Shown here piece after piece: positions 22,402-33,184 of a stretch of DNA of 64,000 bases. Source of the DNA: Azolla caroliniana (taxonomy: Eukaryota; Polypodiophyta); NCBI GenBank assembly GCA_043228905.1, contig JBHGNT010000006.1:14570001-14634000 (forward strand), in the 5' to 3' direction. Within the stretch, counting starts at the first letter, position 1. Each line of letters begins with the position of its first letter. The notes beneath the pieces were generated by a model. That model did not search any database and was not told where the DNA came from. It saw nothing but the letters and a program-made list of their open reading frames with translations. A program made the translations under genes and the position numbers.

Positions 22402-22564
22402 CTGCGTTCAAAATCAAACTTAGGCTAAACAGGAAATTGATGACATTGAAGTCGACCTTAGATGATGGTGCTATTCCCCAAGTTCCACTACGTCTGAAAC
22501 AGAAGTTCAAATATTTGAGTTTTTTCATAGATTAGTTTTTCAAATATTTGATTTTCCCACAAAA

Positions 22565-22652
22565 AAGACTAGCTAAACAAATAGCTAATTAGCTATGGCC
22601 ATTTTAGTAGCTAATTAGCTATAATAGTGTTTCCACTCGCATGCTTTTACCC
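22565..22652 (-). repeat. Element H right terminal inverted repeat and subterminal palindromes
   Basis: The TIR (22628-22652) reads GGGTAAAAGCATGC on the minus strand. Inside it at about 22580-22620 are two full AGCTAATTAGCT copies and a half copy, mirroring the left end. The CTCA target duplicate follows at 22653. Confidence 0.9.
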
Positions 22653-23234
22653 CTCATCGTAGTCAATTTCGTGGGTCTGCACATATCCCTTCGCCACTAA
22701 CCGGGCCTTGTACCGGTTAACTGTACCGTCGGCATTGTACTTTACCTTGTACACCCACTTGCATCCGATCGGTTTACAGTGACGGGGAGGGTCAACCAGG
22801 TCCCAAGTTCCGTTGGTATCCAGTGCCTGCATTTCACCCTTCATAGCGGCACGCTAATTTGCGTCCTTTGCGGCTTCTGCATAGCTCTCCGGTTCACGCA
22901 CTTCCGCGACCTTGGTCATGTATGCATAATGATGCGCCATGTACTCGTTATACCCGTACTGTTTAATGGGATCCTTCTAGCGGGTGGACCGGCGTAACTC
23001 ACCGTTCCCCGATATGAGACCCTTCTTGGCCTGTTCGGTCTTCGTTCCCGAAGATCTGCCTATGTCCTTGGCAAGGTCAGATACGCACCGATCCGACTCA
23101 TCATTGCCGGTCTCGAATTCCGGCATCTTCTGCTTCCCTTTCTCTTTGCGTGTGAATCGTCTCCTCGGTTCTTTGCACGGGGAGAGCACGATAGAGTCTC
23201 CACTACTCACCGTCTCATCATCCGAATGGTTGGA
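22653..23234 (-). pseudogene. Copia-F RT N-terminus and acidic linker
   Basis: The minus strand carries the start of RT: MQALDTNGTWDLV, KPIGCKWVYKVKYNADGT, ARLVAKGYVQTHEIDYDE, ending at the H insertion. Upstream lies the linker from integrase (22977-23210), rich in Ser, Asp and Lys, then RRSTRQKDP-like sequence and NEYMAHHYAYM. Stops at about 22853 and 22979 break the frame. Copia-I has the same region unbroken at 62614-63130, confirming the order. Confidence 0.85.
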
Positions 23235-24685
23235 CTAATCCAGTCTCTCATTCGGTCTGCTTAACCGGAACGATTCCGGACTCTCATCTTGAGTCCCGGC
23301 TTCATCTTTCTCTACCTGAGCCGGTTCGGGCTCACTAGCCCCATCCTCCGACATCGGGTCGGGATCGGAAGTCGGAGTCGGTAAGGAATACCACGATGCC
23401 GATTCATCAAACTCGACATCTCGGCTTACTCGGACCTGCTTCGTCCGAGGGTTATAACACTTATACCCCTTTTGCTCTTGAGCATAGCCGACTAGAATGC
23501 ATTTTTCCGATTTTGCATCCAACTTTCTCCGCTTCTCATCCGGCACATGTACATAGGCTATGCTGCCGAATATCCGGAGGTGTCTCAAATTCGGCTTGCA
23601 CCCGAAATACAGCTCATGAGCTGACACCTTGTCCCCGATCCGGTTCTGGATGTAAACGGCCGTTTGGACCGCCTCCGCCGAGTAGAACTTGGGCATGCTC
23701 TTTTCCTCCAGCATTGCCCTAGCCGCGTCAATCAGCGACCGATTCTTCCTTTCAGCCACACCATTCTGTTGTGGTGTGTATTTGCAGCTGAATTCTCGCC
23801 GAATTCCTTTTTGTTGCAGATAGTTGTTGAATTGGCCGGAAAAGTACTCTTTTCCGCCATCCGACCGTAGGCATTTGATCTTCCTCTCCGATTCCCGTTC
23901 CACCATCTTCTGGAGGCTCTGGAAACACTCAAAGACTTCGCTCTTCCGTTCAATGCGGTAGATCCACGTATGAAGGAGACGAAATATCAACTCCCGCCAA
24001 TGCTAACATTTTGTGCTGGTCCCCACACATCCGAATGGATAAGATCGAGCTTGTTACGGCTTCGATTTCTTTCGGTGGGGAATGGAAGCCAGTGTTGCTT
24101 CCCGAGTTGGCAAGCTTCACAAATTTGGGCTCTTCGGCCGCTAAACTTCGGCAAACCGAAAATGACTTGTTCCGTTTGCAGGGCTTGAAGCCTCCGGTAG
24201 TTGACGTGGCTGATCCGCTTGTGCCACAGGTCGATATCCGACTCGGCCTTCTGCCCTTTGGTGAATAGTGCGGTGCCGACGCCATTGGTGTTGAGGATAA
24301 ACATCCTCCCATCTCTACGCCCTTGCGCAATAACTTCGCCCTCATCCTCAATGAAGCACCCGAGGTGCGTAAACCGCACCTGCATCCCCTGGTCGACGAT
24401 TTGTCTGACCGACACCAGGTTCTTCGTGATCGTCGGAACATGTAATACATTCATCAGCTTCCCCCTATGTCCGACGTGGCTCAAAGGGACTTCTCTGACG
24501 TGCACGATCGGGTGGGGTGTGTCGTCTCCAGTTTCGACAACTCCCAGTTGATCCGGCTTCTCCAAAAAGGAGAACCACTCCCCGTGGCTCGCCATGTGGT
24601 TCGATGCACCGGAGTCAACGTACCACACTTCCTCCGATTTGGAAGTGGTCTTCTTCATTGAGTTTGCCTTGTGCTTCATCACCAA
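23235..24685 (-). pseudogene. Copia-F protease and integrase
   Basis: From 24685 leftward: VWYVDSGASNHMASHGEW (protease, catalytic DSG), a GAG-pre-integrase stretch with DLWHKRISHVNYRRL and CEACQLGKQH (zinc ligands), LDLIHSDVWGPAQN, then a frame change near 23990. The integrase core continues with SDGGKEYFS, QQNGVAERKNRSL and FGSIAYVHVP. The DDE residues are present. The frame break and downstream stops make this copy non-functional. Confidence 0.87.
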
Positions 24686-25043
24686 GGATAGCCCCTACCT
24701 ATTCTTGGATCCTCCCGATCCGTGTGCGTAGTGCGAGCTTCGCCGGCCTTCCTTACCGGTCTTGCCGGATCCGGATTTGTCTGAATCGGCACGCTTTCTC
24801 CAGCACTCGCTTTCCCTGTGGCCCTTTTTGCCATAATACCAACATTCCGTAGCGGGTTTGTCTTGCTGGCCTCCGGCACCACCTTGACTCCCCCTACTTG
24901 TGGAAGTCCCGGAACTGCTGTCGGCACACTCACTGTGCCTTCGTTCCTGCTCTTGCTGGCCGCCTCCATTGCGTGCCGACCTGCCTCATCCACCACGCCC
25001 GTGGGACCAATCCGCTCCTGTGTACAACATCCGGCTGTCTGGG
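24679..25043 (-). pseudogene. Copia-F gag C-terminal part
   Basis: This is the end of gag, with a zinc knuckle near 24795-24850 reading CWYYGKKGHRESEC. Copia-I has CWYCGKKGHRESEC, so the second zinc-binding Cys is mutated to Tyr here. Frames shift several times. The rest of gag is at 32060-32737; Gypsy-D separates them, duplicating CTGGG (25039-25043, 32060-32064). Confidence 0.8.
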
Positions 25044-25498
25044 TATTATAGATCTTGATACTAACGTAAGCTTAAGATAAGGATAATGAAAAGATAGATA
25101 GAAAGGAGAAAGAGAAAGAAGGGTGCCGATCCACCCGACCACCCCCGAGCGAAGGGATCGAGACGGACTCGAGCCTCGATCAGCGTCCCATACCACCGTC
25201 GTGGCGTCGAGTCGTACCTGGTGCTGGCGCGCTCGCTACAAGAGTTGACCCACCACACGAGCAGAGTCTCGATGTAGTCAAAAGATGATCAAATGAGGGT
25301 AGCTAGGCCTCTTATTTATAGCGATACCCAAGGCCCCCAGGCAAGTTCACACTTGACCTAATGGGTTGTCTCAATCCCGAGGATTAAAAGTAATCCTCCC
25401 CTTCTTTACACTCTCATTTAACCCTCACACTTATCCACGTGTATAGAATACTACGGTAAATTCTTACCACGGGATATTATATGGTCATGCCCGTAACA
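25044..25498 (-). repeat. Gypsy-D 3' LTR
   Basis: On the minus strand it begins TGTTACGGGCATG and ends GATCTATAATA, so the outer end is TA rather than the usual CA; both copies agree. A TATA box (TATAAATAAG) is the complement of 25311-25320. A purine tract AAAGAGGGGGAGTA (complement of 25499-25512) abuts it. Confidence 0.95.
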
Positions 25499-28400
25499 TA
25501 CTCCCCCTCTTTAAAACATTGCACTCTTGCAATGGAAAGTTAGGGAAGTTAGTTCTAAGTGTATTTTCGCGTTCCCATGTGGCATCTTTTATTGATTTAT
25601 CCATCCATTTTATTTTGAATTCTCGGATTTCTTTAGTACGTAATTTTTTTGTTTTAACATCGAGAATTCTTTCTGGCACATGTGGTTTAGAAGATAATTC
25701 TTCAGAAGTAACCAGAGTTTCAGTCATAACTATATTGTCGCCAGAACCTAGAAGTTCTTTTAGACGACTCACATGAAAGACTAGATGAATTCCGACACCA
25801 TCGGGAAGAGCGAGACGATAGGCTGATGACCCAATGCGTTTGAGGATTGTAAAAGGTCCACAAAACCGTGGGGCTAACTTAGCGCACTTACCCGTAGACA
25901 ATGTCTTAGAATTGTGAGGTACACGTAAAAATACCTTCTGTCCAAGGTTGAATACACGAGGTTGCCTATGATGATCGGCATAAAAACACGCTCTATCTTG
26001 AGCTGTTTTTATATTATCTCGTGCAATATGCAACATATCTTGCATATCCCGAAGAAAGTTTTGCGTACTTCGCAACTCATCATGATGTATATTAACATCA
26101 ATCGGGGCTCGTGGCTGAAAACCATACATCAACATAAAAGGACTATATCCCGTCGACGTATGCTTGGAGCTGTTATAAGCAAACTCCAAAATTGGGAGAT
26201 AACGTTCCCATTTTGTTGGTTTTGCACCAACGTATGCTCGAAGCATGTCCTCAATAATTTGATTTACTCGTTCTGTCTGTCCATCGGATTGAGGATGATC
26301 CGTGGAGCTCATGCTCAACGTAGTTTCTAACTTCTTAAAGACTTGTGTCCAGAAGTCACTAGTAAACTTTGGATCTCGATCACTCACGATATCCATCGGT
26401 AACCCATAAAAACGAAACAATTCGTCAACGAATTGGTAAGCCAATTCAGGAGCTGTTATCGTGGTTTTAGTAGCAATAAATCTGGCCATTTTAGTTAGTC
26501 GATCAACGACAACCCAGATGGCATCATGAGCTTTTTGGGTGTGAGGAAGGCTAACAATAAAATCCATGGATATACTTTCCCACGTATTATTGGGAATGTC
26601 CAAGGGATGTAAAAGTCCTGCGGCTTTAAGTCGCTCGGCTTTGTTAACCTGACACTGGTGACATTTAGTCACATAGCTATGTATGTCAGGACGCATCTTA
26701 GGCCAATAAAATTGAGTGGAGATGAGAACGAGTGTACGATGTATTCCAGGGTGCCCTGCGGAGGGTGCATCATGGCATTCAAAAAGAATCCTCTTTTTGA
26801 CCTCGGGTAAATGTGGAACACAAACCTTCCCATTACGGTAGAGCAAACCGTTAGCAATGTGGAAGTATTCCTTCGAGGATGTGGTGGTGTCTATTCCAGA
26901 CTCAACTCTTGCCCAGTATTTTGCGAAATAACTGTCATCAGGATACTTTCCTCGAAGGTGATCATAAAGATCTGATGATATTTCAGTGAAGCTAAGTGTG
27001 TTAACTTCACGGATGCGACTTAGTGCATCAGCGACAGTGTTCATGGAACCTTTACGATATCGTATGGAAAAATCAAAGTCCTGGATGAGATCAGCCCATC
27101 GTGCCTTACGACCTTTCAGGTCTTGTTGGTCACAAAAATATTTCAAGGACTCGTGGTCCGTAGTTACCACAAAGTGATTTCCATAAAGATAATGGCGCCA
27201 TGTTTTGAGCGCATGTATAACTGCAAATAATTCCTTTTCTTGAACGGTATACCGACATTGAGCAGAATCAAGTTTCTTACTCTCGAATGCTATTGGTTTA
27301 CCATCTTGATACAAGACAACACCTATAGCATAATCGCTTGCATCGGTTTCAACCTCAAAAGGTTTTGAAGGATCAGGTAAAAGAAGTGAAGGAGCCTTGC
27401 AAACTAGGTCCTTGAGTTCCTTAAATGCAAGGTCTAGTGTAGCATTCCACACAATAGGTTTTGTAGACTTACGCGTTTGACCTTTTAAAAGATCAGTAAA
27501 CGGCATCGTCAATTGGGAGTAATTACGAAGAGACTTTCGCAAAAACCCCACAAAACCAAGGAATGATCGAACTTCTCGAATATTCCGAAGAGTGGGCCAA
27601 AGCTTGATTTTCTCAATGCGAGAAGGATCAATTTCAACTCCTCGTTCGGTTATGAGATGTCCTAGATAAGTAATTGATTTCTTGAAGAACTCACATTTTG
27701 AGATCTTCGCATAAAACTGTTTGTCACGCAATGTTTGTAAAACAAAGCGGACATGTCTAGCATGTTCTTGTAATGTACGGCTATAAACTAAAATATCATC
27801 CAAGAAAATAACGACAAATTTTCCAAGTTGTTCTCGGAAAATGTCATTCATTTCTTGTTGAAAAGTAGCCGGAGCATTGGTCAAACCAAAAGGCATAACC
27901 AAAAACTCGTAATGGCCATAACGCGTACGAAATGCCGTTTTAGAAACATCGTCCTCACTTATTCGTATTTGATGGTAGCCAGTACGGAGATCAAGTTTCG
28001 TAAAATACCGAGCTCCCTGGAGACGGTCAATTAGATCGTCAGCCCGGGGCAATGGATACGAATTCTTGATCGTCACTTTATTCAAGCGTCGGTAATTAAT
28101 ACACATACGCCATGTGCCCTCTTTCTTTTTAACCAAGAGAACTGGTGCACCCCATGGAGATTTACTATAACGTATATAACCCATTCGTAAATAGTCCTTG
28201 AGTTGCTTAGATACCTCATCTTCTTCGGATCGACTTAAGCGATACGGAGGTATACTTATTGGTGCAACACCAGGTACAATATCTATACGATGGTCTATAT
28301 TACGTTTAGGAGGTAACCCATCAGGTAGTTCACTTGGAAAAACATCATGAAAATCATTTAAGATTTCATCAAGTTGTTGTTGTTCAAAATATGTTAATTG

Positions 28401-28796
28401 AATCGGGACATTATCGATATTGTAAACCTGAATGTCCGGATCAAGTACACAATAATATAACGTAGAACAAGACAACTCGGATATTGATGGACACGAGGAA
28501 ACAATCGAGAGGGATTGTTTTTTTACACATTGAATAAAATGCGTACAATCGTTCAGTACAAAAGAAATGGAATGACGAACCCAATCAATAAATAAAGAAG
28601 AGTTTTTATTATAAAACCAGGGATAACCCAATATTACATCGGTGGTACAAAGATTCATTACATGGAAGTCTACTTCCTCTATATAAGTATCAATAGAAAT
28701 TCCTAATGAATGAATCGCCCCGTTGATGTATTGTACTCTTCCATCAGCCAAGTGCACCGTGTAGGTGTGATCACTTACGGTGGGTTGATTCCCCAT
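25485..28796 (-). CDS. Gypsy-D pol: RT, RNase H, integrase, chromodomain
   Basis: An unbroken 1103-residue frame. Order: end of the protease fold ([20 protein letters not shown], about residues 43-62), RT with [15 protein letters not shown] and catalytic FLDDILVYS (about 328), RNase H with [11 protein letters not shown] and [10 protein letters not shown], integrase with HHCC ([12 protein letters not shown] ... [10 protein letters not shown]) and the core ([32 protein letters not shown]). It closes with a chromodomain-like tail, [11 protein letters not shown] ... [17 protein letters not shown]. The first ATG (28796) lies inside protease, so it is probably not the true start; protease begins in another frame just upstream. 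Catalytic residues look intact. Confidence 0.92.
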   Translation of the reverse strand: MGNQPTVSDHTYTVHLADGRVQYINGAIHSLGISIDTYIEEVDFHVMNLCTTDVILGYPWFYNKNSSLFIDWVRHSISFVLNDCTHFIQCVKKQSLSIVSSCPSISELSCSTLYYCVLDPDIQVYNIDNVPIQLTYFEQQQLDEILNDFHDVFPSELPDGLPPKRNIDHRIDIVPGVAPISIPPYRLSRSEEDEVSKQLKDYLRMGYIRYSKSPWGAPVLLVKKKEGTWRMCINYRRLNKVTIKNSYPLPRADDLIDRLQGARYFTKLDLRTGYHQIRISEDDVSKTAFRTRYGHYEFLVMPFGLTNAPATFQQEMNDIFREQLGKFVVIFLDDILVYSRTLQEHARHVRFVLQTLRDKQFYAKISKCEFFKKSITYLGHLITERGVEIDPSRIEKIKLWPTLRNIREVRSFLGFVGFLRKSLRNYSQLTMPFTDLLKGQTRKSTKPIVWNATLDLAFKELKDLVCKAPSLLLPDPSKPFEVETDASDYAIGVVLYQDGKPIAFESKKLDSAQCRYTVQEKELFAVIHALKTWRHYLYGNHFVVTTDHESLKYFCDQQDLKGRKARWADLIQDFDFSIRYRKGSMNTVADALSRIREVNTLSFTEISSDLYDHLRGKYPDDSYFAKYWARVESGIDTTTSSKEYFHIANGLLYRNGKVCVPHLPEVKKRILFECHDAPSAGHPGIHRTLVLISTQFYWPKMRPDIHSYVTKCHQCQVNKAERLKAAGLLHPLDIPNNTWESISMDFIVSLPHTQKAHDAIWVVVDRLTKMARFIATKTTITAPELAYQFVDELFRFYGLPMDIVSDRDPKFTSDFWTQVFKKLETTLSMSSTDHPQSDGQTERVNQIIEDMLRAYVGAKPTKWERYLPILEFAYNSSKHTSTGYSPFMLMYGFQPRAPIDVNIHHDELRSTQNFLRDMQDMLHIARDNIKTAQDRACFYADHHRQPRVFNLGQKVFLRVPHNSKTLSTGKCAKLAPRFCGPFTILKRIGSSAYRLALPDGVGIHLVFHVSRLKELLGSGDNIVMTETLVTSEELSSKPHVPERILDVKTKKLRTKEIREFKIKWMDKSIKDATWERENTLRTNFPNFPLQECNVLKRGSMLRA

Positions 28797-28930
28797 ATCT
28801 GAACCAAACGATCATTCACAAAATTGTGTGAGCTTCCCGAATCAAATAAAAACTGTACGGGAGATCCATTGATATACCCGTTTGCACGTAGTAAATCATT
28901 GGGACCCAATACATAGTGAGGGAAAGAACA
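28797..28930 (-). pseudogene. Gypsy-D protease active-site segment
   Basis: Continuing in the gag frame after its TAA stop, the minus strand reads YVLGPNDLLRANGYINGSPV then [18 protein letters not shown] is the aspartic protease active site. The next part of protease is in the pol frame, one base off at the run GGGG near 28790. So gag-stop-protease-shift-pol is the arrangement. It may be a damaged single frame, or a recoding arrangement. Confidence 0.75.
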
Positions 28931-29917
28931 TTAACAATTACTTAAATGATGTGTATAGACCTGAAGGACATTAGGAATCTGACCTTTATGGTCTGCAGCT
29001 TTAGCTTTGTTGTCGTGCTCTTTCCGTTGGAGCTTTCGACATTGATCTTTTGTATGACCCTTCTTTTTGCAGAATACACAAAAAGGATGTTGTCGCTTAC
29101 AATCGCGATCCAGGAATTCGTTGGGTGTCTTGCGTTTCCCAACAAATTGCGACTGCTTAGTCCCGGGCGCTTCGTTGGGTTTGTTATGGTCCTTCTTCGA
29201 AGTGCGTTGATGGCGAAGAACTATTTCAACGGCCTCTTCGAAGGATTTTGGATCCTTATCATGCACTATCCAGTGATAGTCCGAATTGGGGATGCCATTG
29301 ACAAAACAAGCTATCAACCAATTGTCCCCTTCTAGACCCGATTTTTGGATTTGGGTTCTAGCATGGTGAACATAGTCTTCTAGCGAGGAAAATTTCCTGC
29401 TAGAGAGGTTCATTAAAGCTTGTGCTGCCTCGGTTCGAGAGGGAGGTTGCAGAAATTGGCCCTTAAAAACCGTGACAAAATCTGTCCAGGTATCGGGCAA
29501 TTTCCCCATAGTATGGAGGCCACGCCACCAAGCGGCTGCCTTACCCCCGAGTTCTCGACCGACATATGCAATCTTCGTACTATCTGGCGTGGGATAGAGC
29601 TCAAAATGAGACTCCCATCGTCCCAGCCATGTGCAGATTGCTTCTTCGGTTCTTTCCTTTTTGTCTCCCGTAAATGGCTTAACGACAAATGATGGTTCAC
29701 CCTGTCGCTCATCAGGTCTATTAGTCTCACGTTGTAGACTAATGACACGTGCCTCAAGAGCACTCTGAGATTGCCGAAGTTCGGTCATCTGTTGAGCGGT
29801 GAAACTAAGGTATTGGGTTATTTGTGCCAAATACATCTCAGTGGACATTTGTCCAGGAGGATTCCCTTGAGTTCCTTCCGCTTGAGCGGATGACATCGGG
29901 TCGTTAATTTGAGCCAT
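28931..29917 (-). CDS. Gypsy-D gag
   Basis: A 328-residue frame starting MAQINDPMSSAQAEG. Capsid-type retrotransposon gag motifs are seen: VKPFTGDKKERTEEAICTWL, AYVGRELGGKAAAWWRGL and FVTVFKGQFLQPPSRTEAAQ. A zinc knuckle near the end, CVFCKKKGHTKDQC, binds RNA. Length is in the normal range for plant chromovirus gag. It ends with TAA at 28931-28933, a stop that separates it from protease. Confidence 0.92.
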   Translation of the reverse strand: MAQINDPMSSAQAEGTQGNPPGQMSTEMYLAQITQYLSFTAQQMTELRQSQSALEARVISLQRETNRPDERQGEPSFVVKPFTGDKKERTEEAICTWLGRWESHFELYPTPDSTKIAYVGRELGGKAAAWWRGLHTMGKLPDTWTDFVTVFKGQFLQPPSRTEAAQALMNLSSRKFSSLEDYVHHARTQIQKSGLEGDNWLIACFVNGIPNSDYHWIVHDKDPKSFEEAVEIVLRHQRTSKKDHNKPNEAPGTKQSQFVGKRKTPNEFLDRDCKRQHPFCVFCKKKGHTKDQCRKLQRKEHDNKAKAADHKGQIPNVLQVYTHHLSNC

Positions 29918-31604
29918 TAAAGATTATTTCTGGAAAAGAAATAGGATAAGGTCAGAGATATAGTCATAACATCATGTCGTGATGTAAACATATCATGGGC
30001 GAGCATTAATCGATATCATTATCTCACGTCAATACCCCTCTAGACGTATGAGATGAGGTTCAAGATCAGGTTACTATGGTAACACAAAGGTGTTTTAAAA
30101 ACCATGGGGGTGACAAATAAATGTCTTTCCCTTATCTCTATATCGATTTTTTCATGGTGGCTCCCCGAGGCTCAACCATGTATGTTCGCGTCATGAATAG
30201 TTTATACACGAAAAAAATGTTAATAATAAACTATGTTTTGGTGCCCACATATGTGGTTTCGGCTCTTTAAGTCCTATTACGAGGACCCCGAGGTGCACTT
30301 AGACCTTAAGTCTAAACATGTGTTATAGTCATATGTATCAAGGATGTTGTATGGTCTTGGTCATATTTGAACTCGAGACCTCGAGAACAAATACATGAAA
30401 CACTTGAGCCAACCAAGTAAGTTGCTCTTCTCGAATGCTTAATGTTTGATGCGTATAAGAGATATGCGAGGCAATTGATCATATATGTTTTTTTAAAAGA
30501 ACATATATGTCAAGGTCCTTATTTCGCCCTCATTTACCAAAACTATGTTGGTACGTTACCTAACCTCAAGTCTCGTAATTACGATGGCATATGCCAAAGG
30601 GCAACCTAATGGTCAAGCCAAATGAGCCCTCGTTTCGTAGTAGGCTCACGTGGGCCATCACATGGTCACGTCATTACGAATGCCTCTCGTAAGAACGAGC
30701 TCATGGTGGCATCGTATCCATGTAACGAGGGAGGGATGTTGGATACGTGCGTCATTGGAGCGACCTCACTTGAAGTGGGTCAAGCCCTACGTACTCAACA
30801 TCATTTTGGCTATTCGCGTTTCTTTACGTAACGAAATCGAGGTCGTCAATGGGGTTATCAACAATAAAAAAATGTTGAAAAAGGGATGGTGACAACGCCA
30901 TTCTCACAAAAATGTGAGGACGGCCACCAACATCCTTTTCCCGACAAGGACAACTTTCGATATAATCACGTAATAACGAATATACACATATGTTTACTTA
31001 TCACATATATACGATCAAATACGTATATATGTGACCACATATGCCTATATTAAACATATCGTTATATTAAATAGCCACAAATGATGTGATCGAGATACGT
31101 AATCGAGGTATATACCTCTACGCACATGAAACATCCACAAATAAGAGATCATCGTAATACGCAATGGAGGTATTGACCTCTTACGCATACGAGACCAAAC
31201 GCATATCGTTTACAACAAATCAAGGTATTAAACTCATACGCAAACGTAACATATGTTCGTGAACGTAATACGTAATTGAGGTATTAACCTCGTACGCATA
31301 CGACACTCATCACATATTATCAATATGTCAAACGAGGTATTGACCTCGTGCACATATGTAAACGTTTTAGATAATCAATTAAAGACCACTACAACATCAT
31401 TGACTTAATGAAAAAAATTACATATAAACTAAACACATGATTAGATGGGAGAAGAGAGAATAGAAAGAAAAATTATGGAAAGAGTTACCGAAGTTCTTTG
31501 TTGATCGTTGTCTGGATAAAGGCCAACCGCACAACGATCGATCAGCATCAATCAAAAGACAAATGAAAAACAAAGAAACATTAGTACAAAAATCTGATAC
31601 CAAA
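29918..31604 (-). other. Gypsy-D 5' leader with primer site and hairpin repeats
   Basis: About 1.7 kb is without a convincing gene. Next to the 5' LTR, the complement of 31591-31602 is TGGTATCAGATT, which matches the initiator-Met tRNA primer site at the first ten positions. Between 31104 and 31348 five imperfect copies of a motif like CGAGGTATTGACCTCG recur every 55-62 bases, each able to form a small hairpin. They may concern packaging or dimerisation, or be relics of tandem growth. Confidence 0.75.
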
Positions 31605-32059
31605 TATTATAGATCTTGATACTAACGTAAGCTTAAGATAAGGATAATGAAAAGATAGATAGAAAGGAGAAAGAGAAAGAAGGGTGCCGATCCACCCGAC
31701 CACCCCCGAGCGAAGGGATCGAGACGGACTCGAGCCTCGATCAGCGTCCCATACCACCGCCGTGGCGTCGAGTCGTACCTGGTGCGGGCGCGCTCGCTAC
31801 AAGAGTTGACCCACCACACGAGCAGAGTCTCGATGTAGTCAAAAGATGATCAAATGAGGGTAGCTAGGCCTCTTATTTATAGCGATACCCAAGGCCCCCA
31901 GGCAAGTTCACACTTGACCTAATGGGTTGTCTCAATCCCGAGGATTAAAAGTAATCCTCCCCTTCTTTACACTCTCATTTAACCCTCACACTTATCCACG
32001 TGTATAGAATACTACGGTAAATTCTTACCACGGGATATTATATGGTCATGCCCGTAACA
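31605..32059 (-). repeat. Gypsy-D 5' LTR
   Basis: Same length as 25044-25498. I see two differences, T/C at the ACCACCG(T/C)CGTGG site and T/G at GGTGC(T/G)GGCG. The outer end is followed by CTGGG, the exact target duplicate. Confidence 0.95.
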
Positions 32060-32737
32060 CTGGGGATGCACTGGTAGATGCACCGGCGTGGTTCTCCTCT
32101 ACAAGGAGCATCGATTGTAAGTCGAAAAATGAGGGTGTATTCTCCCTTGTACAAACCGCAGGCCGGAAAGCTCCGAACTTGGACGCCAGGCCTCCAAGAC
32201 AGACCTACACCATCTCATCTTCCTCTACGGTGACGTTAATAGAGGCAAGCGAGTCACAGATCCCTTTGATCCGATCTGTGTAATCTGCCACCGACATGTT
32301 CTTCTGTCGAACATTGCTCAACTCCTGTTTGAGTTGCAGCTTCCGGGCAGTGGTGCTTGCGGCGAAGACCTTTTTCAAGTTTCCCCAAGCATCCTTCGGT
32401 GTCTTGGCGTCACAGATATGGCTGAGCAGCTGGTCACCAACACTGGACGCGAAGCAGTACATCACCCTGCTTGCCGCCTGTTCCCACACTGGGAAGTCCT
32501 TGTGTGTCGTCTCCGGTGCTGAGTCGTTCACTCCGTCGACATAACTCCAGTAGCCATGCCCAAGCAGGTACTGGTGCATCTTGTATGACCAAGATGCGTA
32601 GTTGGTTCTGTCGAGCTTCTCCACCGGGAGCGACGTAGCCATACCTCTGTCCATTTCTCCTTTTGTGTCTGTTTTCCGATCTGTTAGGGTTTCCTTCACA
32701 AGCGTAGATGTCTGCAGCAGAGGTTCTCAACGCACGC
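32060..32737 (-). pseudogene. Copia-F gag N-terminal part
   Basis: The minus strand from 32699 reads MKETLTDRK then MDRGMATSLPVEKLDRTNY. It continues SWSYKMHQYLLGHGYW, KDAWGNLKKVFAASTTARKL and VADYTDRIKGICDSLAS, the UBN2-type gag of Copia elements. The second Met (MDRGMA) matches the start in Copia-I at 60129 and is the likelier start. The frame stops at 32205 but sequence similarity runs to the Gypsy-D junction, with CLGGLAS visible. Confidence 0.87.
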
Positions 32738-33179
32738 GCTCTGATACCATGTGAAAGATTGCTTGCGGAAGCGTTAGAAAGAACAATACATAGAGAGAGA
32801 GAGAGAGAGTACGTGGGAGAGGCAAAGAGAGAGAGAGAGAGCAAAATGCACTATTTTTCAAAATTATATGAATACTCTGTGCTCTGTATCTACAACGCGC
32901 TCAACATCGTTATTTATACAAGTCCACACGGGACTGTTAGAAGTACGGTGTACTTCAATGCTCACACAAGCATCTGACACTAATTACGAGACTATAACTG
33001 CATAGTAGTCTAACCTATACTAGGCTTCTGGTTACGGATTGGATCCGGCATACCGGCTCCTCTTCTTACCGGACCTTACTACTTACCAGCTCGGTTGCTC
33101 ACCGGCATACCGATTCCTCTCGCTTACCGGCTCAGGCTTATTCAGCCGATCCGGCTGCGGTTGAGCTTGCCGCTCAACG
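32738..33179 (-). repeat. Copia-F 5' LTR and primer-binding site
   Basis: The LTR (32750-33179) matches 9703-10133. Directly inside, the complement of 32738-32749 is TGGTATCAGAGC, the full 12-base complement of the initiator-Met tRNA 3' end. The outer end reads CTCAACG, one base changed from CTCAACA, followed by GGGCC. Confidence 0.93.
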
Positions 33180-33184
33180 GGGCC

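Larger units (their letters stand above)
12030..22652. mobile_element. Element H: 10.6-kb DNA transposon, Sola-like
   Basis: The element is bounded by 25-bp terminal inverted repeats differing at two positions (12030-12054 and 22628-22652, both starting GGGT and sharing AAAGCATGC). It is flanked by the exact 4-bp duplication CTCA (12026-12029, 22653-22656). Removing it and one CTCA restores the Copia-F RT codons DYDETF. Inside are two convergent genes: a plus-strand transposase (13370-16662) and a minus-strand multi-exon gene (17012-22401). Arrays of AGCTAATTAGCT lie near both ends and in introns. GGG-type ends and a 4-bp TSD fit the Sola superfamily as I know it; the assignment is inference. 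Confidence 0.85.
25044..32059 (-). mobile_element. Gypsy-D: young chromodomain Ty3/Gypsy element
   Basis: Two 455-bp LTRs (25044-25498, 31605-32059) differ at only two positions that I can find, and the 5-bp TSD CTGGG is exact. Internal minus-strand order is primer site, 1.7-kb leader, gag, protease piece, 1103-residue pol, purine tract. The pol ends in a chromodomain-like tail, placing it among chromoviruses, near Gypsy-A. The only clear defects are the stop after gag and a register change between protease and RT. It inserted in Copia-F gag. Confidence 0.95.
9703..33179 (-). mobile_element. Copia-F: Ty1/Copia element, carries nested insertions
   Basis: LTRs at 9703-10133 and 32750-33179 (431 and 430 bp) face the minus strand. 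They are flanked by AGGCC (9698-9702) and GGGCC (33180-33184), a TSD with one mismatch. The minus-strand order is primer site, gag, protease, integrase, RT, RNase H, purine tract. Two later insertions lie inside: DNA transposon H in RT (12030-22652) and Gypsy-D in gag (25044-32059). Without them F is about 5.8 kb, normal for Copia. It belongs to the same family as Copia-E and Copia-I. Confidence 0.92.

Noticed and set aside
24900-25258. Small ORFs across the Copia-F/Gypsy-D junction
   Set aside because: They lie within the Gypsy-D LTR or gag shadow frames and recur in the other LTR (31622-31819).
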